Counted from the stretch's first letter, positions 30,505-44,199 are shown. The stretch: DNA of 64,000 nucleotides from Phylloscopus collybita (GCA_027886175.1 JAJNNQ010000008.1:1918501-1982500), one strand, 5' to 3'. Translations and numbers: made by a program. Notes: generated by a model from the letters alone, not told the origin.

Positions 30505-32040
30505 TTTTTAGATGTCAAGAGGAACCAAGGGGATCAGGCCATCCAGGACCAGCTTCCTTCCTTATGATGATGATTGATAGAGATGAATTGCCAAGTGCAG
30601 CACAGATTGATCTTAATGCAGAGCTTTGTCTTCCACCTAAGGCCAGCAGCTCCAGTCATTCCTGCCATGAAATGTCCTGTGGGAAACCAGAAAGGAGATC
30701 TTCCTACATTGTAACAAGATGTTGTGGCAACAGGTTTTTACTCCTTGCTGCTAGTTTTACTACTACATTTAATATATTTGGCAGGGCCAGAGGTAGGGAC
30801 ATATATCCTCACTTTGACCCCAGCATCTCCAGGTCATATTCCTCTCTGTCTCTTCCCCTCTTCTTACTTCTAGTCATGAAGATAGAAAGAGACTGTGTAA
30901 AGGCCTCAGAATCATCCCTGCCCACTGCACACTGCTCCTTCCACTTCTCCTTTCAGGATTAAATCAAACATTCACCAAACCCACTGAAAAATCTTCTTTT
31001 GACTTTGGTGGTAGCTGTTCTGAACTCTTACCAAAACCATAGAAGTGTCTTAAAGCACAAATGGATATCACTCAAAGGCAACCCTGTTTTGTGAGCATCT
31101 CCTGCTGCATCTGGGGTTCAGGGGGAGGGTTGGTGCTCAGCTCCTCCTGGGAGCTGCTCAACCCTGGGCAGGATGGGACAATTTGTGGGGCTAATTCTGA
31201 AATCCATTTGTGTAACTGTTTGAATTCCCAGGTCGTACAGTTTATCTAGAGATCTACTCAGAGGTGAGTGTGAAATAATAGTGCTTTGCACTTCCTGAGT
31301 GTCTTTCATCTTTCCAAATATTTATTAAATAGCCCTCAAAACAGCCCTGTGAGGCAGATAAGAGATGGATGGATATGGCTCCTTTCATGCACCAGTGGAA
31401 CCCAGCAGCTGTCTGTCTCTATGTAACAACCCTGCCTCCAGTTTGGGGCAGAATAGGAAGTGGAAGAACAAACATGTATCTTGTTAAGGGTGCAGAGAAA
31501 ATTTAGTTAGGTAAAAATTAATTACCTGTGCTGGAGCTTGGCCAGAAAGTCGAGGCTCAGCTCCTTCCTTTCATTGCTTTCACTGTGGAGTCAGTAACTC
31601 CATCAGGTTCTCGTCCTGTTTGAAGTCTGATCTTGCACCTGGTTCTGACTTGAGTGGATGTTGAACCCAGACCAGGGAGCTCTTTCTGGAACTCTGCACC
31701 TGTCTTTTTCCCACAAATATTTGCCCCTGTGCTTTTTTTCCTGAAAAAGTTTTTATATTGAGATTCCCTCTCTGATGTCCCCAGGGCACTTGGAGATGGA
31801 CAGCACGAATTCTCTTTTGTTTAGCTTTGCGGCGTGTAACTCTAGAGCATAAAAATGTTGAAGCTAGAACTCAATTTTTCCCTATTTTGTGTTAATGCTT
31901 TTTATTAAATCTCCAGACTCTCTTTAAACCTTCACAGAGAACAATTTATTGTAAAGCTACATTTACTGTATTTTATGTCCAGTGTAATTGCTTGTTTCAT
32001 CTAATTCAGATTATACTGGCATATAAGAAAGACTATCCCA
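30505..32040. other. Gene-free stretch with one old SINE
   Basis: No gene seen. A 215-codon frame (30315-30962, +) crosses the 25-bp tandem duplication and resembles no protein I know. The SINE-like piece at 31280-31372 is listed separately. Confidence 0.5.
31280..31372 (-). repeat. MIR-like ancient SINE fragment, antisense
   Basis: GTGCTTTGCACTTCC, ATTTATTAAATAGCCCTCAA and CAGCCCTGTGAGGCAGATAA parallel the reverse complement of the MIR 3' half ('caaccctatgaggtaggta'). It is less complete than the copy at 19212. Confidence 0.45.
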
Positions 32041-32290
32041 AGATAAGAAGGATGAAGTATTAATCAAGAAAGTTTTGGAATCAAGAGTTTAAATGTACAT
32101 CCAGATATATGTGTAATATTTAAAAACAGATCTGAAAAGGATTGTATGATGTGTTTTAATCAAATTTGAAAAGAAAATAACCAATACATCAAATGCTAGA
32201 AAGGAATTGACCAATAAGTCAAATCTGGAAATGAAAGTGATGGATAAATCAGGTTTAAAAAAGCAGACAACCAATATATCAAGAGTACGG
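32041..32290. repeat. Degenerate ~30-bp tandem repeat
   Basis: From 32170 to 32288 four units of 29-31 bp can be aligned on the core GACCAATAAATCAA, which appears as ACCAATACATCAA, ACCAATAAGTCAA, GATGGATAAATCAG and ACCAATATATCAA, each preceded by GAAA- or AAAA-rich sequence. Weaker units (ATTAATCAAGAAAG, GGAATCAAGAGTT, TTTTAATCAAATT) extend it leftward to about 32060. Read on the minus strand it gives a 10- to 11-codon hydrophobic periodicity, probably incidental. Confidence 0.6.
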
Positions 32291-35200
32291 TGTGTTTATT
32301 AAAATAAGGAATTACTTGGATGTGACTGAATCTGTATGCTACCATCATGCAATTAAATACTTGAAATCCTTCAATAGCAAATTATATGTGCAGGTGTACA
32401 CAGACACAGGTGCCTCTATACATGTACACAAAATAAGCACGCATTCCTTTGCAGTGCTTCCAGCCACACTAGCAGCATATGATATTCTAGGTGTAGCCAG
32501 GATTTCAGTTTGAAATGTCTCCATTTCGGTATTCTCATGTTACTGGACCTGTACACCTCTTGTTTCCAGCTCTTTTATAAATAGTAATTGTAAGTGTAGC
32601 CCAGAATTTATAAGTGATGGGACGTGCCTTGTTCTGAAAGCTTTCTGCTTTTGTTTTCTGATTCTAATTGTACACTAGAAGCAACACAAACTCCTTTGGC
32701 TAATTCAAAGTATTTTGATAGACAGCTTGGGCCCAAAGCATATTTTCAAGATCAAGACTATAAAAATCTCACCATGGAAAAATCATCATTTGCCTCACTG
32801 ACTTTGATTTACATCTATGTTACAGAGCCATGAAATTTAAAATAAGATGATCTAAATTGTCCTATAATAATGTGGGCATGAACGTATACTCCTGGTGGCA
32901 GAGTTTCCCTGTCACTATACCAAATGAAATCTAGTTTTTAGTGCCAATCAGTTAGGCATCATTAACCCTTTAAGAATGTTATTAGCATTCTCACAAAGCT
33001 TTTCATCATGTAACAAATGTTTTCAGACCAAACTTCTCGAGGTCAAAGAATCCAAGCCAGAAAGATTTAGGACCTTTTTGTCCTCTGCAATATTATGCAC
33101 ACACTCTCCATCACACCAAATATAAATTATTAGCAGTGGTTTTTAAAAACTTGGAAAAATGTAGTATTTGAGTTAAAAAGCAGTCCTTCATAAGCTGTCC
33201 CCATGTGCTCCTCCCCCTCATCCCTTTTTTGCTGTATAGTAGAAAAATTGCTCTGTACATGCATCCTCCAGGATCCAGGAATGAAAATTGCTTTGCATTT
33301 GCTATTACATTATGGTGCTCTCCATTCTGTATTTTTTTTTTTCTCAGCTCATGTTGTTCTTTTTGCAATAAGTGTATGTTTGAATTGAATTGAAGAGTAG
33401 CATATTAAAGAACTGGTTTTCATAGCTGTTTATGTCCTTTCATCCAAAGAAGTGTGAGAAAAGCAATCAAGGCTTCAGATTGACATGCTAAAGCAAGAAC
33501 TATCAGAAAAAGCATCTTGCCGTTGGAGTGTGGAATATTTGCATACCCAGTGTGTGTCTGTATTAGATCAGATCAAACCAAGGTATTTACAGAACCATCT
33601 TCAGCCTGTGGTCAGGCCTATAATGAACAACTGATTTAGTTTCAGGTAAAGTAATTATTAATCTCTTCCCCCCCCAACTTTATGCCTCTGAATGTGTCAA
33701 AATGTAGCATCTATAACCCTGACTCAGTGTATTATTCAGACTTTCCATCACTCTGTTTTTCAGCAGATGGCATCTAGGTGACTTGCAGTCTTATGAGTGG
33801 GATTTATGAAGTGAAATAGAGAAGCTTAAAAAGTAATTGCAGAGACATGAGGAAAAATTAGAAATTAATAACACTGTAGGAAATGGAGGCAGCCTCATGT
33901 GGAAGTGAAATTCTCAACTGGTAGCTTTTACATCAAAAATGGTGTTTGATTTGTATTTATTGCAGTATAAATAATGTGATGCAGGCAGTGCTATTGTATT
34001 CAGTAATTTCTCTTGCAGGCATTTGGGATGAACTTCCCATGAAAGACAAGTGAGTAAGGAGCTGTATGACTGCTACTCCTCTGCTCACAGAGAGCACTGC
34101 ATCTTTCAGCTGGGATTTTGGGAAAGATGCTGCCTGTGCAGTTCAAGTAAAACATCCTGTATTTTTTGGCTCAAAATAGCTCACGTTAAGGTTTTGCTGA
34201 TGAATCGATGTGGCCCATGGAACAACCTGAATTACTCACTGAGACAATGTGAATGTGTGTGAACTCAGGCTAGGTAAACACTGTTTTAAAGGAAGGATGA
34301 GAACCTGGAAAATCAAGAGTACAGTTCACATGATTGGCTGAAAGATGTGTTTCAATGCTACTGATGAATTTAAGCAATATTTATAATAGATTTGCACAGC
34401 AGCAGTAGTACAGAGAATAATTTTCTCTGAAAAAGGGGCAGTGGCAATGGTAGCATAAGGGATCAACATCATGGGTTACAGCACCTCCACTGCTGAAATT
34501 CAGTAGAAATCAGTGTCACATTTTGCTTAGGAGACAATTTAAAGCACCACTTTCCTTCTTTGAGGTGCCTATCGAGTATGAATCCTGTGTCACCAGTGAA
34601 TACAGATTCATAGCCAGCTCCAGGTAATCTGTGCTTAGAGCCCTACAGAAATTCCCATGGGAATATGTTAATCTGGATTTGCTGTATGTGTGTTGGCACT
34701 GCGGTGCAGTGATGATTTTGAAAGAAAACATGGATATGGCAGGTGATTTGTTCTTTCCGTGCTAGCTCTGCAGGTTTTTTGGACCAAAATCCCCATGTAA
34801 GTACAAAATTAACTTGATCTCCAGCCCCTCTGATTTGAGTCAGACTCAGCTGTATGTGCCTAAGTACGGACTTAACACTTTAATGAATCAAGATCTAAAT
34901 TCACATCTTTCTAAAACTCATGCTCAAGAATGAAGAGGTTATTTGTCTGTCCTAGTGGAATACTTTTTGGTACAACATATTTGACAGCTCTATGTAAATT
35001 CACAGTGGTGTATGAAATACTTTTCCCCGTCATACACTGTCACTACCTTCTCTTAACCTTTATCTCAGTAGAAAAGAATATTTAGAAAAGCACACTTGAA
35101 AAATGGGAGCTGCACACTTACTTCCTGAAAACACAGAAATTGTTTTAACTAAACCTTTTTGAGGCTTAAGGAACTTCAAAAAGAAAATTGGAATCATAAA

Positions 35201-38200
35201 AAATACTGAAGATATTCCTTTTTTATTGTTGTTGTTGCTTGAAAAATGAAAGCAATGACTTCAAAATATGTGCACTGAAGAGAGGCTTTTGTTCTGACAA
35301 CTTGTACATCAAGTTTCAGCATTAGGGGGATTGAAATGGTAAAAGTTAGAATTTGATAAAACAAGCTTTTGGGGGTCCTTTCTCGAAAAGATTCCTGCAT
35401 GAAATATGAATCCAGAAAAAAAAAAAAAAATCATGGAAACTGAGTGGATGTTTTTAACTGTACAGAACTGTTAAGAAAATAATAGTGCAAGATATGCTTT
35501 GAGATAATATAATGGCAGAAACTTTGCAGTTGTGTTGTCACTGTCAAAATCAGCCTATTTGCTGCAGTTCTACAGTGTTTAGGCACAGGAAAACATAGGA
35601 TTTCAACCTTTTCCCAGAACAGAAAAGAATGTTTTTGAAGTTTGATTAGTTTCCTTTTTCTTCAGATTTCCATTTTTATATTCTTTCTACATTTCTCAAG
35701 CACTGTAACAACACCTGATGAAATGTAAAAGTTTTTTTAAAGTGCTTTTGGAAGTTTTCTGTGATATTTAACTTTAGTGAGATGAAATACATTGCCATCA
35801 AAAAGTAGAAAGATACTAGCTGTCATCACGCAGGTCCTGTGTCCCAGGGTCTGGGACACTGGATCTGTGGGACTCCAGCCAGAGAAACCGGTTTGGATTT
35901 GCACACGAGTGGTTTCTCATGAAGAAGCAGTGTCTGAACATGGCTGAGGAGAGTGTGGTTGAGGCTTGAAAATTTAGGGCAGGTATTTCGAGAAGCAGAG
36001 CTGTGATGCTCAGCAGGAGCGTGGGGCTGGAGTAGGGATGAGGGGCAGCCCTGCTGAGAGCTGGGAAAGCTCCCTCTTCTGACTGGTGCTGAACACTGGG
36101 GTGGGACAAAGGTCAGGGGACATCTCCCGTCCTCCCCTCAGGCTGAAAAGAAAGTGTAAAGAAAATAAACCTCCTCTCCCTTCCAGGATGATCTGATGGG
36201 TTGGGTCCTTCTCAAAGAGGGAAAGAGCAGAACCTGAATTTCAGGGAGGAGATGGAAGGGGCTGCAGCCGTCGAGGCGATATCCATGTCCCCTTCTTCTC
36301 AAAGAGCTTAGCAAAACAAAATAGAGAAAGAAAAGCCTCCAGCAGCAGGGAGTGAACGGCTGGAATTTCCTTAATATTAGCTGAGCTTTAGGCGGCAAGC
36401 CTTAACGTGGAGAATTATTTTTAATTAATAGCTTTTCCCCTACTTTGGAGCTCAGCGGGAGGATCTTCTTTGCATTGCACAAGGAGGGGAGATAGGAGCA
36501 GTCCCGGTTTTGTAACTGATAACTATTTCAGGCCAACTGCATTGCCTGGAATAACTTTGTATTCAGAAAAAGAACAAAATGTTACATCAAAAGATACCTC
36601 CTTCTGGTTCTTGGATTTAAATTGCCTCTCCTGATAAACCCACAGTCTGACCAGAAATGAGTTGATGGATTTTTAAGAGTCTCCAAGACAAATTATCCCC
36701 TCTCTCCTTTTCTTTGTCCCTGTCTCTCACCTCTGTGTTATCAGCATGGCACTTGGCTCTATGAGGGGACCTTCCAAGGATGCTGAGCAATCACTGCTCT
36801 GCCAGGGTCTGAGGCTCCAGGGCTTGTTCTGGGTAGCAGGGTCCTTTACCCCAACTAGCCCAGATCCAGATGGAAAAAGAGGCAGGAAGGTGTTGTGAAT
36901 TTGTATTACTTTAACACAATGGGTTTGTTCAGAGACAGTTTTCAGGCAATAAATGGCTCCTTTGTGTTCCTTCCCTCCCCATGGTAGCTTTCGGAGCTGT
37001 ATATGTGCATATCATTTTGCCTGTGTATTAACAAGCAAGAAGGCTCCCTGGCTTCAGGCTCCCTCCTTCTCTTCCTCTCCCTCTCCTGCTCCCCAGCTTA
37101 CAATACCCTCTGCTCCAGCACACAATTAAAACAAAATTAGCAAAATAAGTACAAGTTTATGGCAGGAGAAAAAACAAAAACAAAAACAAAAACAACAACA
37201 ACCAAAACCAAACAAGAATCCTTTCTTTTTGCTTCTCTTATTTGGAGGATTGTAAGAGGCTGTAGTGCCTCTTTTTATGAGCGGCTTCCTGGGAGTCGGG
37301 ACATTTGCTTGTTATCCTGTGGCACTGTAAGAGGGTGATCGTCATGGACTATAAAGTAACGGGAAGTCTCACAGCCCCTCCAGCTCTGTAACACAGTAGC
37401 TTGGCTCACACAGGAGAGAGGGATTTATAGCACTGCCTTGTATTTTTTAACATATTTTGTCTGCTTTTTATTTACAACCCAGCCCAACAGTTCTTACTTT
37501 GTCCCCTGCCTCCCTGCCCTCCTATCTTAGTTCTGCCTGTTCCTTGCAGTGTGTTGAAGCCTCAGAACGGTACAAAAAAATGTCACTTTAGGTGGAGAAG
37601 CAGCAGATAAAGGTTGAACTTTGAGGTGAACACATCCCCTTCAGGCACTAGGTGCAGGATAAGTATCTGCTTTTCTAGGCTGTGGGGAAGGCAAGGAGAG
37701 GATGGAGCTGGGAGGAAGAAGAAAGAATATGAAAAAGTGTGTTTTCCTTGTTATCAAACTTGCCAAGCTATTTTCCTTATGAGCTTTTGTTAAAGCCCAG
37801 TGTCTTTCTCTTATTTAAATAAGTCTAATCTCCGAAGGAGTTCTGAGTTGCTGCTTTTCAAAGCAGTGGGGTGTAGTTCCGTTTTATTAGCTGTCATTGA
37901 AGATCTGATGCAGTCGTGTTGGAGGCTGTAAATGCCTTGATGCTGTCAAGCCAAAGCCGTTGCAAACGAGGGTGGGTGCCTGCCATCCCTGGCACTGCCT
38001 TCAGAGTCAGTGTCTTCCAGCTGCTGGGGCTCACAAGCAGCATTTCCCAGATTTTGGCCTGGATTTGGCAGCATTTATGGGTGGCCATGCCCTGGTGGGG
38101 TTGGAGCATTAGCAAATCAGGATCAGTATTTACGAGAAGAAGGGGGAAGATTGTGAACGACTCAGGCATTGCTTTAATAATTAAGCAGCTTCTGGGAGAC

Positions 38201-39162
38201 CTTGTCTCTCTGTCAGCATTGGATCCTGGTCCCAGGTCCCTTCCATTTGCTCTGATGAAGCAGTGTGGCACCATGCTGCTGACCACGGCTCGGTTTTGGG
38301 ATTATCTGCTCTCATTGAAACAATTCTCCCAGAAGCTGCAGCGACAAGTTAACCATCTGGGGTCAAGAAGAGGACATTAAATATAATCAGCAGCTCCCTT
38401 AATCTTGAGAAGAGAATCCTCATTTGCTTGAACGTGTGTGCTGATCAAAGCACGATAGGAGCCAGGACGTGATACAAGAACAGCTATTTCCCAGGAAGGA
38501 TTTTTTTTTTTTTCTCCTCTTTTTAAGGGCAGAAGGGAAAAGCACCAGAAATTTAGAATTGTTAGAAGTTTTTTTCCTGTGGTTCAACTGATGCAGTGAA
38601 TCAACTGCACTTGACCAGTGCCTATACATGTTAACTATCAGCTAACATAATCTGCAGCCCTAGGAAAATAGGTTGTAGCACAGATGTAAGACACTGAAGG
38701 AAGACAGTAATTTTTTCCTGTAGATGGGAAATGCATATGTTGCCTCACTCACTTGTCATTACTGAAACTATAGGTAGGGACAAAAATAGAAACTACTGAC
38801 AGCTTGATTTCTTCATGCTGGCACTGAGCTACAGCAGAGCTCTACAAGACCCTATAAATATGCAAGCGAAGGGAAATCCTACACAAGTGCTATCATACTG
38901 CTATAGGACTGAATAGAATTAGCTTTATTGCAACCAAACAGTATGGACAGAGTCTGCTTTTCAGAGCTCCCCTATCTCATGAACAATGTAAAATGTGAAC
39001 CAAAGGCAGCTAATCTGGCCTGTTTACTGGGAACAGTTCCAAAATATATTGTTGGAAATGACTAGAAAAAGCTTTGCACTGTGCAGCCCTTATGGAGCAG
39101 TCCTTTCTTCCTTTTCAAGTGAAATGTCCTTCAGAAATTAAACAGTTTCATAAAAATAAAAA
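32291..39162. other. Gene-free stretch
   Basis: No gene recognised. A composite AP-1/half-MARE, TGAGTCAGACTCAGC, lies at 34836-34850. An A-run is at about 35417-35431, and an AAAAC-rich run at 37168-37215. GC rises locally at 35820-36130 and 37900-38120 without a CpG island. Confidence 0.5.
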
Positions 39163-39204
39163 GGGAGGGTGGAAGGTGGGGGGGGGGCAGGGAGGGGGAG
39201 AGGG
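39163..39204 (+). other. G-rich tract with quadruplex potential
   Basis: G-runs of 3, 3, 10, 3, 5 and 3 are separated by one to seven bases, giving a strong canonical G-quadruplex pattern on the + strand. Not associated with any gene start that I can see. Confidence 0.6.
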
Positions 39205-42200
39205 AACACTGTGGTTTAAACCACTTATTAAAATTTGTGAAGGATCCAGCATGCACTGAAAATTCTCCCCCTCCCCCCAAACCTAAACCAACAAAAACAA
39301 GCCAACCCCATGAATAGCTCTTCCTAGCTTCCTGCACATTGAATATGTATGTTAAAGGACAAGGAGCCAAGAGTCACTCTGTTTTGCTTTGCTTGGAATA
39401 TTTTTTTTTTCTATGAAAATATTTCATATTTCATTTTTCATATTGCTATTTTTGATATGTCAAAGTCAGGGGCCATGCCAAGGAGAGGCTGGTGAGCTGG
39501 CCATGGAGGAGATTTCTGCCATGGATCACAGTGGTGTGCAGGAGCAAGATGTACCCCACTGTGTAAATGATGCTCCCTGCACCTACAAGCAGGCTTCAAA
39601 GGGTTTTACATGGCAAGAGCAGAAAACACTCCTGCTGGGGCTGGGAGGGAATTAGGTGGGGTGAAACAAGAGTCAAGCAGAATCCAGGGTAAAGGAACCC
39701 CCCAAATTGGGAAGCACTCATTAGGCATGAAATCCTGGAACTTTTCATTGTTCTCAACAGAAGATATTACTTATGCCATCTCGTGATCCCTGCCAAGTAT
39801 GTCTCTCCTCAAGAGGACTTCATAATCCTCTTACTTTCATTCACATCTCTAAAGTGGCTTCATCTCCCTCATTTTTCTAAGCTGCTGTTGTAAGTTTGCT
39901 TCATGATTTAGCTGCTCTCACTTCTTTTTTTTTTTGGAGGTGGCAACTGATTCGCCCTCGTTAGAACTGAGCAGTGTATACAACTACAGAGTAAACATTT
40001 CTGTCTTCCTCCTGGTTCAAGCAAAAAACCTTGACCCCCATGCCAGTAGAAGTGAAACGTTTCCAAAACACACAGGCAACTGGAGATGTGACCGTGTTTA
40101 AAAGCTTCCAATTTAAACACAGTTCTCCAGGAAACCATGACCAGGGGAAGATGACTCGTCCCTGATGAGAGGTTTGACTCTGTTACAATTTGTTGGCCCA
40201 CTTGTACATTTTTATTTTATTGTCTGTACCATGAGCACTTACCTCTTAATATGTCTGATAATAAAAATCCCACAGAAGTTTAAATTAGCGTAAGGCTCAG
40301 CGATCAGGCTTAGCCGTGATCTGGGGTCATTGACTCTCATATCAAATCATGTCACCTTCATTAATAACTGAACCATTGACCCTGAAACTCAAGGAGCTTT
40401 CCTACTATTTCCTAAAATCTGGAGTTTTTATCCTCTCAGCCACAAACTCTTAAGAGGCAGTGAGATTCCTGCTGGCTGGCACTGCCCTCCACCCAGGTTC
40501 TCAGCTTTTCTGCTCTAATCTGGTTCCTGGCATTTTTCACATTGCTGTAATCTGCCCCAAATTTTGTCATGTAGAGGGTACTGTTCAGCTGCCACAGGCT
40601 GAGGCTGTGCAAGGGTGAGCACCAAGCAGGGTCCTGCCTGTCCAGGTGCAGGGTGTGCACTGGGGGGCTGTACATTATCTTTTTTAGAGAGCTGACCTTC
40701 TAAGCTGGTCTGATTGCTGCCAGTATTCATAGCAGGGAGAACAGAGATGGACCTGTAACTTCATTGTCCTGTCCCACACTCTGAAATCTCCCACAGCCCT
40801 CCCCCAAAATCTCTCCAGAGCTGCTAGAAGTGAAGAGTTCAGTGGTTTAATTTTCTGTTGTCTTGCCAAGTTAGAATGGGATTAAATGCTCTCAAGGTCT
40901 CTGGACTATCACTTTACCCAAAACATCCATCCCAAGCATTCAAAGAGGCATAGAGGCTCTGCATAGCTATTTATTTTAAATGCCTGATTAAAATTTCATG
41001 AAAACAGGAAGTCAGGGGAAAAGAATAGATTGCAAGAACGAAGAAATCCAGGGCTTTGTCATTTTTAACTCAACAACACACAACATTGAAGAAAAAAACC
41101 CCAACACCCAGCACATTCAATTGTAACTGAGGAATATTTTCACAATTGTACTGAGGCCACTAATAGCATATTTTGTCATTGACAGGGGAGTTTATGAAGT
41201 AAGAATGAAACCATTTTTTTTACTTAACTTATTACACAATTTTGATACTGTTTGTAAATTGTCACCTTAAGGTGACCTAAAATTGCTGTACTTAAACCTT
41301 GCAAACTTTAAGATTTTTTTTTTGGATAGTCCATTGTTTTTTCCTATCTCAGCAGCAATAAATATTGCAATAGCACATCCTTAACAGAGCAGCAGCTCTT
41401 CTGTCCTGGTATCTTTCTGGCTTTCCATTCTTAAGCATATCTAATCGTTCAAATAAATTATGGGGGCAGGGACAAAAGACTGATTTTTCTGAATATTAGT
41501 CACATGCAAGAGAAGACCTTCATGGTTTTTCTGGCTTCTAGAGCTCATTTTTCCTGTATGTAGCTTGTATGTTTTTATTTTTCCTGTATGTCCTTGTTTT
41601 ACATGGAAATATCGTCTTTGCTGAAAACATATGAATCAGAAGCAGCATTTAGCCAGGCTGCATTACAAAAGGATTTAGAGTCTGTTGAAGTCTTCTTGCC
41701 TTTTTAGGCTGTGGGAAGCAGGACCCCCCTTAAGAGGCTGCAAATGCCCCTCAGCCGTTTTCCAGTCTCGCTGTCACCTTGACTACCCGTAGGTAGTCGT
41801 GGGGTACTTACAAACCATCAGTGTCCCAATCTGTTCCCCTGTGCCAACCCCATCAAAAATAGATGGATGTTAAAATTCTGTATTAGCCTCTCACTGCAAA
41901 GGCAGCATATGTAGGGTTCTCAGCTAGGGCATCCGGTGGCTCTGGATATGGTATAATTATGATAGCTTAATGACAAAATAAGTTTTCACTTGCCAATGTT
42001 AAATTAATCCTGTCAGTACGTACGTCACTGCGAGTGCATTGCTCAGTGTACCCTTACAATATGCATAATACCACGTCTCCTTGCTTCTGCTTCTCATCAT
42101 GTGGTCCTCTTGGTGCAGATGCTGTTCAGCCACTTAAAGAGCTGTAACACTACCAGGGGAAAGAAGAAAAAAAAAACCCAGTATGTTATACTGGAACGAA

Positions 42201-44199
42201 TATAATGAGCCTAAAACCTTGGAAGCTTTCCTTTGTTCATCATTCTTGCTGCAAACAGTCACAGCCTTGTGGATTTCTCTATTATTTCAGCTGTAAAAAT
42301 CATATTGAAATTTGATGGGAATTATTTCTAGAGGTAGTTAATTGGCTGACTAGGTGTATATGTGAGGAGAGGTAGCAGGGAGCCCATAAATGACCTTTTC
42401 CCTTGTTAGATTGCTCCCTGGCCAGCTGGACGTTTGGTATCCTAAGGTGAAGAGTTTTTTAAATTATAGTTTCACGGCTTTGCCCCTTTACAAGACAACA
42501 ATTTCTCTGTGTTAATTCACCGTATCGAGAGGAGGAAAGAAAGTCAGCTGCTGCAGAATATCCCTTATGCTTTAAGAAAGCACAGCACTAATTGCTGGGA
42601 GACTTTTGCAAAACAAAATCCTGTGTGGCTGGGTCCACGCCTGCACACTCCAGTCGTCCCCGCTCCGTGCCAGCATGTCACAGGTGCACACCACAAGGGA
42701 CAATGCAGCAAATGTAATTGGGAGGCAGGTGGCAATAGCTTGGACTCTGTAACACATTCATCCCAAGGTGCACTCGTGCATCTGTTAGAAAGTGAAGTAA
42801 TTTTTTTTTTTTCCCCCTGCAACTCAGTTGGTCTAACAGAGATTTGAACCATAGAATTTGAATATTTCCCACCTCCTAAACACAACAGCAAGAAAGTCAC
42901 TAAAAGTCCTCAGAGACCGCAAGCGAGGTGGAGTGAAGGCTGCTGATCTTAGGGAAAAAGTGAGGGGTTGTCAGTTTACATAGAAATGGGTCAAATGTTT
43001 TTAAGAGACTTGAGAGGGCTTTTTCCTCTTTTGCTATCGCTGTTATATCAGCACAAACTTTTCCTTTCTAGATACGAGCTTGTTGTAATTGCATTAGTGC
43101 TGCGTGCTCTGGGCCAGCCGGTCACTCGCCTGTGCTCAACCTTCCCTGCATCTTTCCAAGAGCTAGAGCAGAGCCTCTCGATATGGGAACCTTTGTATTT
43201 CTTCTCTGAGTCCTAACAAAGGGTGTTTATTCCCTCTCTAAAACACAAAAAGGACCCCAAATGCTTGTACTCTTACAGGGAGCCTGAAAGCAAATCTTGC
43301 CGAGGCGAACTGCAGCAATCCCTGGGGTGGAGTATAACAGCTATAGTGCAGCATACAGAATCCCTCTACAGGAGAGGCAGGCTGGTGCCAATTCCAGGCA
43401 AAACTGTGGGGAATGCGATTCAAATGAGCACAGATGCAGTGTTGCTCACGGATAAAAACGAACAGCACAGTACTGCAAAAATGCACGTAGGTTTTAGTAG
43501 CCTTTGGTGGACGAAATGCTGCTTCTCTATGAAGGATACCTAAACAAGGCAAACAACATAAAAATTATATCACACATTTTGAATGCCACATGCTTCTTAA
43601 TCCCTAGGGGAGTATTTTCCCCATCTGTCTCAGTTCCTAACTCCACTACTCAACTCTCCTTTTAATCTGGAGTTGGGTCCAGCTGTAATCCAGAGCTCTT
43701 TGGGGCGATTTGCTTGTGAAGCTGCTGGGAGGGTCCCATTGCTCCTTTCCCAAGGTCTGCTGCAGCCTCTCCTGGCAGTTTGCAGACTTTGTCCTCCTGC
43801 TGCATCTCCGGCTCTTGGCTGGTGGCAGGGCCAGGTTAACTGAAAACGCAAGGTTTCGATAACCTGCAGCAAGTGTTTTCCGTCTCCCAGGAGAGAGCTG
43901 CGCTGGAAAACAATTTGCAGAAGGCAGGAGCAGAGATCTGGTGTCATTTTTGGTGCAGCTACTACGGTTTCTTGCTGTGAGCCCTTATCAGTGGAGTCCT
44001 TGTAGAGCTGCTCATCAGCAGAGATCCTGCGGGCGAGCGCAGCGTTATTGCTTCGTCCCATGTGGCTTTTTTTTATCAGTGCTGTTCTGGCTTCTAAACC
44101 TTCTGGAGATGCTGTAATTGGGTACTTTGGGGTGGCTTGGCTTCTTTTTTTTTTTTTTTTTTTATAGTGTAAGTTAAGTTTTTAAACTGGGCTTTAGGA
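39205..44199. other. Gene-free stretch with palindromes
   Basis: No gene recognised. A perfect 16-bp palindrome lies at 41261-41276, and a 7-bp stem with a 4-nt loop (GACTACC/GGTAGTC) at 41781-41798. ATTTTTCCTGTATGT is duplicated 30 bases apart at 41547 and 41577. T-runs sit at about 42799 and 44145-44163. Confidence 0.5.
41261..41276. promoter_or_regulatory. Perfect 16-bp palindrome GTCACCTTAAGGTGAC
   Basis: The arms contain TCACCT and AGGTGA, one base from the nuclear-receptor half-site AGGTCA, arranged as an everted repeat spaced by TA. It also contains E-box-like CACCT/AGGTG words bound by ZEB/SNAI proteins. Function is not shown by sequence alone. Confidence 0.4.

Noticed and set aside
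30315..30962. 215-codon + frame
   Set aside because: Contains the translation of the 25-bp tandem duplication and no recognisable domain; other frames there are unremarkable.
32089..32274. 61-codon hydrophobic minus-strand frame with a 10- to 11-residue periodicity
   Set aside because: It is explained by translation of the degenerate ~30-bp tandem repeat.
32041..32290. CRISPR-like array
   Set aside because: Repeats are degenerate, spacers are not distinct from repeats and the DNA is vertebrate.
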